From assembly GCA_028281495.1 (NCBI GenBank), contig JANQJU010000029.1:186001-250000 (forward strand): a stretch of 64,000 bases of DNA, given 5' to 3'. A program made the translations under genes and the position numbers. This DNA comes from SAR324 cluster bacterium. Lineage in GTDB: Bacteria > SAR324 > NAC60-12. Positions 8,299-15,854 of this stretch are shown here, one piece after another. The notes beneath the pieces were generated by a model. That model saw nothing but the letters and a program-made list of their open reading frames with translations, did not search any database and had not been told where the DNA came from. The stretch's first letter is position 1. Each line of letters begins with the position of its first letter.

Positions 8299-9879
8299 TC
8301 AAGCGGACGTGGGCATCTGTTGTTGAAACGTGATCTCAATAAATTCAGCAGGACGTACCACTGCGATGCGCACGGTGATTTTGAGAAAGCCGTTTAGCAA
8401 ATCTTCCGGGGTCATGGTGTTTCCTAATCCAATGTTAACCTCAAACGCATCCATCGGGTGCGCACCTTGCAGTCCTCCATTTTTCCAGACATCCGTTAAA
8501 AAGTTACTAATCGACCCTCTGATCGCAGACCATGTATGAGCATTGTTCAGTTCGAATACATAAGCCTTGATGAACAACTTGACTGCCTGTTCAATGAAAT
8601 TCACGGTGCGCCGAGCTGATACATACTGCCAATCCCGACTATTGCCATCTAGGGTGCGTCCTCCCCAAATCAAGATGCCGACACCGTTGAATAACCGAAT
8701 CGTGTTGATCGATTTCCCCGAAACGGCATCTACGTTAAAGGCCTCTTGCTGTTTGTTGGACAGTTGAATGGGGAGCGAGGTCACTCCCGCTATACTTCGA
8801 TTGGCCGGAGTGTTCCATACACCGTCGGCATCGTTGAGCGTGTACACTCCCGCCATTCCACCACTGGGCGGCAACAGATTGATTTCGTTGAGAACGCGAT
8901 CCATGATTTGTTCATAAATCGGGCTGGCGTTGAGGAGTGCTTCATTATTTTTTTCCAGGGACAGCGGTGGGTTTGAGGGGTTTTGAATCTTGTCGAGAAC
9001 CTTTCCTGCCACTTCGTTGGGATTTTCCGGCGGGTTGAGCAACGGTTCCAATTCCTTGACCGCCCCCCCAAACAGTTGGGTGTAATCCACCTCCGTTTTG
9101 GGGGTGATGGTGGTGCCCACAAACGGATAATATGCTGCTCCATATTTGAGTCCCATCGTGCCCGTTTTTTCCCGAAATTGGGCAATAGCATCGGAGTAAA
9201 GGATGGGGTCGGGGTGGCGAGATCCAATGACATCAAACAGACACATCGTGGTTTGCATATCGTCCGCCTGCTGCAACATCCTTTGCATCACGGTGGAATT
9301 CTCATCCACAGTGAGGAGCGTTGCCTCTGGACAGATATACATCGTGGGTTCCTCATAGTTTTTGAGCAGCGCCAGCCCTTGACTCAGCGCCTCCAAACTC
9401 ACATTTTTATTCACCAAAGGTTCTGTTGGCGAATCCAAAGGCTTCCCGTTCGGCTCTCCATACGATCCTACGGAAACGATATAGGCTTCCCTTCCCCCAT
9501 TGAGGTAAAACAATCGGATGCTGTTGTAGAGGTAGTAGATTGACCCCGAATCGGGAAGAATCGAATAAAACTTTTTGTTAATAGGGATGTAACAACCCTG
9601 ACTGGGTTTTTCAGCTTGTGGGACCAAATAATAGATCGGCTTGTATTGCTTCGGAGCGGGTTTCGGTGGATCAGGGGGGGGAAGCGTATAGATCGCATTG
9701 AATTCTGCCAGTGAGCTGATTTTTTTGGCCTTATTGGTGAAAGACTCCCCTTTGTATTCGGCCTGTGGCGTATACCCGATGAAGGCCGGAACCGCGGTTG
9801 CCACCGGCACGACAGAATGGGCAAACGCATTACGTTCTTCAATATACATGCCGGGGGTTCTGATATTGTTTGTGTTCAT
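8299..9879 (-). CDS. Contractile tail sheath protein, eCIS (Afp/PVC) type
   Basis: The 526-residue protein starts at the ATG at 9879 (9877-9879 on the plus strand), 8 nt after GAGGTG; a longer frame upstream lacks support. The N-terminus TPGMYIEERNAFAHSV followed by ATAVPAFIGYTPQAE, then KISSLAEF and FYLNGGREAYIVSVGSYG, are hallmarks of sheath proteins of extracellular contractile injection systems. The C-terminal domain (GVGILIWGGRTLDGNSRDWQ, FIEQAVKLFIKAYVFE, IRIAVVRPAEFIEITF-like end) is the conserved tail-sheath fold. Sheath subunits polymerise around an inner tube and contract to drive it into a target. No tube, baseplate, spike or AAA gene of such a system is visible nearby, so this copy is an orphan within the window. 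The frame is intact. Confidence 0.92.
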   Translation of the reverse strand: MNTNNIRTPGMYIEERNAFAHSVVPVATAVPAFIGYTPQAEYKGESFTNKAKKISSLAEFNAIYTLPPPDPPKPAPKQYKPIYYLVPQAEKPSQGCYIPINKKFYSILPDSGSIYYLYNSIRLFYLNGGREAYIVSVGSYGEPNGKPLDSPTEPLVNKNVSLEALSQGLALLKNYEEPTMYICPEATLLTVDENSTVMQRMLQQADDMQTTMCLFDVIGSRHPDPILYSDAIAQFREKTGTMGLKYGAAYYPFVGTTITPKTEVDYTQLFGGAVKELEPLLNPPENPNEVAGKVLDKIQNPSNPPLSLEKNNEALLNASPIYEQIMDRVLNEINLLPPSGGMAGVYTLNDADGVWNTPANRSIAGVTSLPIQLSNKQQEAFNVDAVSGKSINTIRLFNGVGILIWGGRTLDGNSRDWQYVSARRTVNFIEQAVKLFIKAYVFELNNAHTWSAIRGSISNFLTDVWKNGGLQGAHPMDAFEVNIGLGNTMTPEDLLNGFLKITVRIAVVRPAEFIEITFQQQMPTSA

Positions 9880-9928
9880 AATACCCACCTCTGAAAGTGT
9901 TAAAAAATGAAAAAAGTCTTTAACTTTC

Positions 9929-9944
9929 TGTATAGAGATATACA
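9929..9944. promoter_or_regulatory. 16-bp palindrome upstream of the sheath gene
   Basis: TGTATA-GAGA-TATACA is a perfect 6+4+6 inverted repeat, 50 nt before the sheath start. It is AT-rich and in the promoter zone of the minus-strand gene, so it could be an operator. The rest of the 308-nt divergent gap (9880-10187) is AT-rich, and I see no further feature in it. Confidence 0.4.
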
Positions 9945-10187
9945 AAAATTACCGGACACGCCATAGTTCCTTGCTCTGTGTTTGCGATTCTTAAACGCTC
10001 AAGAGTAGGCAAAAACTGTTTTTGTTTGTGAGGTCTTCTTCTGGTAATTGATCAAGGTACAATTTTGTAAGCCGATTTAAATTACTGATATGGCTTATTA
10101 AATTCAGTTTACTAAATCTCAATCGTTTAAAAACCGGATACTGAAGTCGAAAAGGCTTCTAGAAATCACTAAACCCAAAGAGGTAAC

Positions 10188-10847
10188 ATGACAAAAATCG
10201 TAAAATACACGGTCAAACCCGGAGATACTCTGTCGGCAATCGCACGGGAGTTTTATGGAGATACTTCCCGATATCAGGAAATTGCCACTCACAATCAGAT
10301 TGTGGATGCAAGTCGGATTGCAGTTGGACAAATTCTAGAAATCCCAATCGTTGAGCAGAACGACGCTACGACCACAGCACCGGAAACGAAGACTCAAGAA
10401 ACCGATGCTGCTATGGGTAAAATGAAAGTGACCATTCGCAGACAGCCCTCTGATGACAAACAGACCTTAGGTGAACTGAGCCTGACGGAACCCGGCAAAC
10501 CTGACTTCCATTGCAAAACCCTGGAATTGCCTTGGCTGGGCAATCAACAGCGAGTGTCTTGCATTCCTGTCGGGACCTATCGCTTGGTGCCTCGGAGCTC
10601 TCAAAAGTTTGGGGATCACCTGCATGTCCAAAGTACAGAAGGCGGCGAAGTTCCGGGACGTTCCTTTATCCTGATTCACCGGGGGAACTATCACACGCAA
10701 ATTTTGGGATGTATTTTAGTAGGGCGAGCGCACGCCGATATCAACCGAGACGGCTTTCTTGATGTGACGGCTTCCACAGACACGATGGCCGACCTCTTGA
10801 AGCGCGTGACCCAGTCGACCGAATTGGAAATCGTGTGGGCCGACTGA
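10188..10847 (+). CDS. LysM and DUF5675 domain protein
   Basis: A 219-residue protein with an AAGAGG-type ribosome binding site 6 nt before the ATG. Residues 5-55 form a LysM domain (YTVKPGDTLSAIAREFYGD, then VGQILEIP) expected to bind peptidoglycan or act as an assembly module. After a linker, residues about 80-205 match DUF5675: short beta segments, CIPVGTYRLVP, and the motif IHRGNYHTQILGCILVG, followed by an Asn/Asp-rich loop. No signal peptide is seen. LysM proteins are regular parts of eCIS and phage baseplates, and DUF5675 is common in phage-like loci. The divergent pairing with the sheath gene suggests a shared origin. Enzyme activity is unproven. Confidence 0.72.
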   Translation: MTKIVKYTVKPGDTLSAIAREFYGDTSRYQEIATHNQIVDASRIAVGQILEIPIVEQNDATTTAPETKTQETDAAMGKMKVTIRRQPSDDKQTLGELSLTEPGKPDFHCKTLELPWLGNQQRVSCIPVGTYRLVPRSSQKFGDHLHVQSTEGGEVPGRSFILIHRGNYHTQILGCILVGRAHADINRDGFLDVTASTDTMADLLKRVTQSTELEIVWAD

Positions 10848-10856
10848 ATATAGTAC

Positions 10857-11162
10857 ATTTATTGCGACCATTCTTCTTGAATATAGTTGATCTCCGTTGC
10901 AGTGCCGGTACTGAATAATATGGCTAGGATTTTTGGAGTCGTTTTGCTCGATGGACCAAAGTTCATTAAGCAGACGTTGGACAAATGCCGTCTTTCCCAA
11001 TTTTTTACGTGCTAGGATACAACGAGATCTCCCCAGTTTTTTGAGTATGATTTCGACCTATCGGTGAAAATAGTCGAAGTCTTTTTTTCGTCCCACCAGC
11101 AAATCAGAATTCCCAATGCTTTCTTCGATGGGAATTTGTAATTGGATATTGTTCCAGTCCAT
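10857..11162 (-). pseudogene. Frameshifted fragment of an AAA-family ATPase
   Basis: A start at 11162 encodes a 34-residue frame (ending DLLVGRKKDFDYFHR) stopped by TAG. The next frame continues sensibly with WVEIILKKLG-like sequence and the P-loop-like ARKKLGKTAFVQRLLNELWS, then loses similarity near 10930. The pattern 'GRKKDFDYF ... KKLGKTAF' is that of stand-alone ATPases of the archaeal-type ATPase/STAND group. Both the stop and the truncation indicate decay. It lies just downstream of the ribbon-helix-helix gene on the same strand, so the pair may once have been co-transcribed. The right boundary at 11162 is clear; the left one is approximate. Confidence 0.6.
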
Positions 11163-11246
11163 ATAAAATCCTGTACGGCTTTGAAAAAGAGGTGGTCCTA
11201 TGGAACCCTGAACCTATTCGTCAAATACGATTCGGAGGTACAGGAA

Positions 11247-11501
11247 TCACCATTCTTGTCCTTCGAACTGACCGCTACTTTCATACCACTTTGCAGTATC
11301 CAATTGTTCTTGTTGCACGGTCTCATCTGCAAACACCTGATCGTAGGATTCTCGAATCCATTTTCCTTTTTCTTCTTCGAGCCGGTCTTTGAGGATGGAA
11401 GAGATGTACTTGCTTCGTGAAATCCCAAGCCTATTGCTGGCTTCATCCACCATGGAAACGACATCATGGGGAATCGTGATTGCTATTTTTTTTGTAGCCA
11501 T
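11247..11501 (-). CDS. Ribbon-helix-helix (CopG/Arc-like) DNA-binding protein
   Basis: The protein has 84 residues. It starts with a beta strand KKIAITIPHDVVSMVDE, then the helix-turn-helix ASNRLGISRSKYISSILKD, the classic ribbon-helix-helix layout of CopG/ParD/MetJ-type repressors. The C-terminal 35 residues are charged and could bind a toxin partner. The upstream sequence contains GGAGAAAAATA as a weak ribosome site. No toxin gene follows; downstream lies the broken ATPase fragment. It may be an orphan antitoxin or a stand-alone repressor. Confidence 0.7.
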   Translation of the reverse strand: MATKKIAITIPHDVVSMVDEASNRLGISRSKYISSILKDRLEEEKGKWIRESYDQVFADETVQQEQLDTAKWYESSGQFEGQEW

Positions 11502-11697
11502 TATTTTTCTCCAAAATAAGTATGATTAAATCCTCACACCAGAAGGCAGACCTAAGTAGAAAGCTTGTCAATTTCTTCCATGGGACCTGCAAATCGACCT
11601 TAACGCTCGTTGCCCTGACCCTAAAGGTGTTAGAGGGCATTTAAGAGCGTGCTCAAACTGCAATCCCCCTTTCTGTATAAAAAATAGGTTTCTCATC

Positions 11698-11724
11698 TAA
11701 AGTTTTTTTTGATCCTGCCGATAT
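11698..11724 (+). promoter_or_regulatory. Sigma-28 (FliA) promoter for flagellin
   Basis: TAAAGTTT at 11698-11705, an 11-nt spacer, then GCCGATAT at 11717-11724. The enterobacterial FliA consensus is TAAAGTTT-N11-GCCGATAA, so 15 of 16 defined bases match with exact spacing. Transcription would start near 11731, leaving a leader of about 170 nt before the flagellin ATG. A fliA gene is present at 52719. Elsewhere in the 397-nt gap 11502-11898 I see nothing convincing. Confidence 0.85.
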
Positions 11725-11898
11725 TCCAATTAACGAATTGCACAATCGGTTTCCTGCCATCGAATAACGCCGAAAAATTCGATTCAAGTTTTTGGAGGAA
11801 GTGCCGATAAGCAAAGAGAAGGCTGTGAAGTCTTCTGGGATAAACGCCGTGATTTTCATCAATATCATCCAATCGGAGTATGGGAAAAAGAGGTCAAT

Positions 11899-13506
11899 AT
11901 GATGAGTATTAAAAATAACATATCCTCCTTGAACGCTTTGCGTCACACGTCGAATAATTTCAATGACGTGAAAGGGAATATTGAAAAACTGAGTTCCGGT
12001 ATGAAAGTCAACCGGGCTTCGGACGGACCGGCGACTTTGATTGCTTCTGAGCGATTACGGAGCCAAATTGTTAGTATGAAACAGGCATTGGAAAATGCAG
12101 AAAACTCGGTCACCTTGGTGCAAACCGCTGAAGGTGCTCTCAATGAAGTGAATGCCATGTTGGTGAATTTACGCCAATTGGCAGTGCACGCGGCCAACGA
12201 GGCGATCAACGACAAGCAGATGTTGGAAGCCGATCAAAGTGAGATCGACCATCTTTTGGGGGCGATTGATCGAATCGCCGACAATACGCTTTACAACAGC
12301 CGTAACTTACTGGATGGCAGCAACGGGGCCAACGGGGTTACTGTGGGACCCAATTTGGAATTCATTGCCGCGAAACCGGAAACCCAAGCTTCTCCTGAAC
12401 AAGGGTATGAAGTCGACATCACCCAGGTTTCAACTCGTGCTCGCGCTAGTGGCAACGTCCCCATCACCGTTGAGAATATCGGAGAAGGCTCTCAGTTGGT
12501 GATCACGGAAGGTGGGAGAAGTGCGGTTCTGGATACAAGCCGAGGGGAACTGGCTGAAGGGATCAATAAAATTGTGGAGAATGCGAAAACCGATCCTCAA
12601 ACCTTTCCACCGGAGGAAGCGTCTTCCAAAATTAGGACAATGATCGCTCGGCAGCTTCAGAAAAAAGCAGATGAGTCGAATGTGAATGTTGATGTTTTGT
12701 TGGATCCCGCTGGATTGATGTTTGTCCGACATCGAGAATTTGGTGATGAACCGCGATTCTCGGTGACGAGTTCGACAGCTGGTTTTCTTTCTCCTGAAGC
12801 CAACTTTGCCAAGTTTGCCGAGCCAGGGAAGGATGTCGAAGGGACCATTAATGGTGAAATTGCCTTAGGAAACGGACAATTTCTCACTTCTGTAGAAGGG
12901 ACCAACCCTCAGGGATTGACCATCCAATACACCCGGGAGCTGGGAAGCACCACTCGACCGATCTTTGATGAGGCGGGTAACCAAGTGGGAACGGAAGTGA
13001 TCGAAGAGAAGAATGAAGATGTGGTAGGACAACCAGTTGAAGGGTTTGTGCATGTGGCTCAGGAATCGATCAGTTTTCAAGTAGGGCCAAATGAAAAACA
13101 AGTGACCGATCTTTCCATCGATACCATCCGAACCACAAAGCTAGGACGGGGCGTGCTCAATGAAAGCGATTTTCAAAGCCTTGCCGATATTGATGTCCGC
13201 AGCCCCAAAGGGGCAAGAGATGCTATGAAAGTCATTGATGCAGGCATTGATGAGGTCACCAAATTACGGGCCAAGTTAGGATCTTTCCAAAAGAATGCTC
13301 TGGAAAGCAATATGAACAGCTTGCGAATTGCTGAAGAAAATTTAACACAGGCGGAATCAACCATTCGTGACGCAGACATGGCCGCCGAGATGTCCGAACT
13401 CACCAGCGGTCAAATCTTACTTTCTTCCAGCACAGCGATGCTGGCACAAGCGAATCAAGTGCCACAATCCGTGCTCGGTTTGATTACCGGTGGACAAGGG
13501 ACCTAA
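11899..13506 (+). CDS. fliC: Flagellin
   Basis: The 535-residue protein begins MMSIKNNISSLNALRH and has the full N-terminal D0/D1 flagellin region (IEKLSSGMKVNRASDGPA, then LAVHAANEAINDKQ). The C-terminal D1/D0 region is also complete: NSLRIAEENLTQAESTIRDA, then SSSTAMLAQANQVPQSVL. The middle, roughly residues 150-430, is a variable surface-exposed insert. The second ATG at 11902 has slightly better spacing to AGAGG and may be the true start. Flagellin is exported by the flagellar type III apparatus and polymerises into the filament. A sigma-28 promoter lies 175 nt upstream. The stop codon overlaps the next gene. Confidence 0.97.
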   Translation: MMSIKNNISSLNALRHTSNNFNDVKGNIEKLSSGMKVNRASDGPATLIASERLRSQIVSMKQALENAENSVTLVQTAEGALNEVNAMLVNLRQLAVHAANEAINDKQMLEADQSEIDHLLGAIDRIADNTLYNSRNLLDGSNGANGVTVGPNLEFIAAKPETQASPEQGYEVDITQVSTRARASGNVPITVENIGEGSQLVITEGGRSAVLDTSRGELAEGINKIVENAKTDPQTFPPEEASSKIRTMIARQLQKKADESNVNVDVLLDPAGLMFVRHREFGDEPRFSVTSSTAGFLSPEANFAKFAEPGKDVEGTINGEIALGNGQFLTSVEGTNPQGLTIQYTRELGSTTRPIFDEAGNQVGTEVIEEKNEDVVGQPVEGFVHVAQESISFQVGPNEKQVTDLSIDTIRTTKLGRGVLNESDFQSLADIDVRSPKGARDAMKVIDAGIDEVTKLRAKLGSFQKNALESNMNSLRIAEENLTQAESTIRDADMAAEMSELTSGQILLSSSTAMLAQANQVPQSVLGLITGGQGT

Positions 13507-14360
13507 TGAGCTACCTCGATTGGATTCGACGATGCAACACCCATGATTTATCCCAATTTATCCCATTTGAGATAGCCAACCAAAAAGTTGGCTGGATCAA
13601 ACAACAACACGTAGAGCTTCTGTCTGAATTCACCGGCGTTTTTCAGATAGAAGCCCAGTGCGTGACCTTACCCTCTCGATTGGATTCCTTAGAATCCCGG
13701 ACCGAAGCGATGGCAACGGTACTTGAAGATCGGCGTCTTCAACCGTTGCTGTCTGGCTGGTATCACGAGCTTTATCCCGTTTCTTCTTCTTTCCAAACTC
13801 CTCCTCTGATGCTGCTCGAACGAGCAGCTGTTTCCCTCTTCGGCGTTCTTTCCTATGGCATCCATCTCAATGGATATTCTTACCAAGACGGTCATCTGCA
13901 TATGTGGGTGGCTCGCCGTTCTTACGACAGAACGACCTACCCCGGACGTTTAGACAACCTCGTCGCGGGAGGAAAGTCTTACGATCTGACCGCATGGGAA
14001 ACCATGATCAAAGAAAGCCAGGAAGAAGCCAATATTGACCCAGACCTCGCTAGAAATGCTAGAGCGGTAGGAGCATTCAATTATAATCGTGGAGTCAAAC
14101 GAGGTATTCGGCGAGATGTGATTTACAACTATGATTTGGAATTACCGGTCGATTTTAAACCGGAAAACACGGATGGGGAAGTGGATGAGTTTTATCTATG
14201 GCCGATCGAACAAGTCATGGACACTGTCGCCAACACACAAGAGTTTAAGGACAACTGCAACTTGGTGATTATCGATTTCCTCATTCGCCACGGATGGATC
14301 ACGCCCGAAACCCCTCACTATCTAGAGCTTCAACAAACCTTGCACCCACCCGTAGTCTAA
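13506..14360 (+). CDS. Nudix hydrolase, DUF4743/TPK1-like
   Basis: A 284-residue protein. Residues about 1-120 resemble the DUF4743 region that precedes the Nudix fold in thiamine-pyrophosphokinase-related Nudix proteins. The Nudix core includes MWVARRSYDRTTYPGRLDN, VAGGKSYDLTAWETMIKESQ, and EEANI. That is a variant Nudix box in which KESQEEANI replaces the usual REUxEExGU. The family hydrolyses nucleoside-diphosphate-linked substrates; the substrate here is unknown. Its ATG shares an A with the flagellin stop (TAATG), so it is translationally coupled to flagellin and would be read from the same sigma-28 transcript. That is an unusual partner. Confidence 0.85.
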   Translation: MSYLDWIRRCNTHDLSQFIPFEIANQKVGWIKQQHVELLSEFTGVFQIEAQCVTLPSRLDSLESRTEAMATVLEDRRLQPLLSGWYHELYPVSSSFQTPPLMLLERAAVSLFGVLSYGIHLNGYSYQDGHLHMWVARRSYDRTTYPGRLDNLVAGGKSYDLTAWETMIKESQEEANIDPDLARNARAVGAFNYNRGVKRGIRRDVIYNYDLELPVDFKPENTDGEVDEFYLWPIEQVMDTVANTQEFKDNCNLVIIDFLIRHGWITPETPHYLELQQTLHPPVV

Positions 14361-14376
14361 TGTGATTTTCTGTTGA

Positions 14377-15621
14377 TCAGGCAGCTAATTCCTCTTGGGC
14401 TTTATCCAATAGACTCTTTGCGGATTGGAAATCTGGTTGGAGGCGTAGCGCAGCCTCACAATCCTCTCGGCAGGAAGACCACCGATGCAGGCTAAAACAC
14501 GTTAAAGCACGCCCATAATAGCCATCTGCCAAGTAGGGATCGATTTCAATCACTTTTTCAAAGTCGCGGAATGCTTCGGAAAACTGCTGGAGTTTCTGAA
14601 AGGTGAATCCCCGGTTGAGTAAGGCACGGAGGTTTTTGGGATTGATTTCGAAAGCTTGAGTGAAATCGACTAGACCCTCGTGAAAACGATTGAGCGAATT
14701 ATAAGCCATCCCTCTGTGATTGTAGATAATGGACTGGGTTTCTGATGGAACATTGGTCTCTAAGCATTCGGTGTACAACTGAATCGCTTCCTCAAAATTT
14801 TCCTCGATATGCTTCTCTAGCGCACTCAAGAGTAAATCTTCCTGGTTTTTGCGATTGAATGCAGTTTGGTGATCGTCCTCTAAAGACATTTGCGAAAGTG
14901 CCGACACTTCGTAAGCCGAACGCATGTGGTTGTTGAACTGCGTGCGGCGCTGTAAGATTTCCAAGCGCCGGATGTTCTGGCTTTCTCGAATTTCTTGAAA
15001 CAACATATCAGACAGAGTGAGATTGGCATTGATTGCAGCCAGTTTACGTCGGATTGAAGTGTTTAAAGGATGGGTTCCGATTTTATAAATCAGTTCATGC
15101 TCCACTTCTGCCCAGGCGTCTTGGAGGATCGTACGCAATTGTAGAGAAACGGGGATCAATTCTCGATACGGAGCAAATGCTTGAATTTGCGGGGGCATTC
15201 TCAGGAGAATATGGATGGAAGCGTAAGAAAATTCATTAGGAGAACCGTTCCCATCTTTCTCTTCAATCTCTAAAACTTCATGATGCTGCTGTAGGTATTC
15301 TACGATCAAATCGCGGTCGTGTAGAAACGGACAAATCAAACGAATACCAATGATATCGGTGATCAATTCAAAATAAGAAGATCCTATTTGCAAATCCGGT
15401 TCTTTGCAGCGGCGTAACAGTTTTTGAAAGAAGCTATCAAAAGCTTTGACCCGGTATTTGATTTGAACATTGGGCACCGCATCGCCGGCTTCTTGTCTCA
15501 CGATTTCTGCTAGTTGACTTAGAGCCTCTCCCGCCATTGGGGCAAAGGCCTCATATTCTTGCTTGAGTTGACGATAGTCCGGAAGGTGGTTGGAAACACG
15601 GAAAAGATTAAAATCCATCAT
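14377..15621 (-). CDS. RelA/SpoT-domain protein with C-terminal TPR repeats
   Basis: The 414-residue protein has an N-terminal RelA/SpoT nucleotidyltransferase-like domain, about residues 45-200: VQIKYRVKAFDSFFQKL, ELITDIIGIRLI, SYASIHILLR, and LQLRTILQDAWAEVEHELIYK. The position of the catalytic Glu in the usual E-(I/V)-Q-(I/L)-R-T motif is Ser here (VSLQLRT), so (p)ppGpp synthesis is uncertain. Residues about 275-410 form at least three TPR units (AIQLYTECLETN, NHRGMAYNSLNRFHEGLVDF, GYYGRALTCFSLHRW) for protein binding. It converges with the Nudix gene 16 nt away. No HD hydrolase domain is present. Confidence 0.82.
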   Translation of the reverse strand: MMDFNLFRVSNHLPDYRQLKQEYEAFAPMAGEALSQLAEIVRQEAGDAVPNVQIKYRVKAFDSFFQKLLRRCKEPDLQIGSSYFELITDIIGIRLICPFLHDRDLIVEYLQQHHEVLEIEEKDGNGSPNEFSYASIHILLRMPPQIQAFAPYRELIPVSLQLRTILQDAWAEVEHELIYKIGTHPLNTSIRRKLAAINANLTLSDMLFQEIRESQNIRRLEILQRRTQFNNHMRSAYEVSALSQMSLEDDHQTAFNRKNQEDLLLSALEKHIEENFEEAIQLYTECLETNVPSETQSIIYNHRGMAYNSLNRFHEGLVDFTQAFEINPKNLRALLNRGFTFQKLQQFSEAFRDFEKVIEIDPYLADGYYGRALTCFSLHRWSSCREDCEAALRLQPDFQSAKSLLDKAQEELAA

Positions 15622-15854
15622 AGAGCAGCCTAACTGTGTATTAAAAGTATCTAGACTATACTGCCTTTGAAAATCCCATTCTTATTCACCAAAAAGAATC
15701 TACAAATTTCAAAGCGTATTTAAGTGAGAGGATATACTTTGTAAATTGATTTCATTAAGATTACTGGCAATGGCAGAATCATTCAATCGAAATTTGAGGG
15801 GCTGACACACAGGCTGCTTTGCCAAAAATTCACTTTAAGCAGAATGGAGGAACA

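Noticed and set aside
8299..10847. A prophage
   Set aside because: No integrase, capsid, portal or terminase is visible; only sheath and LysM-DUF5675 genes.
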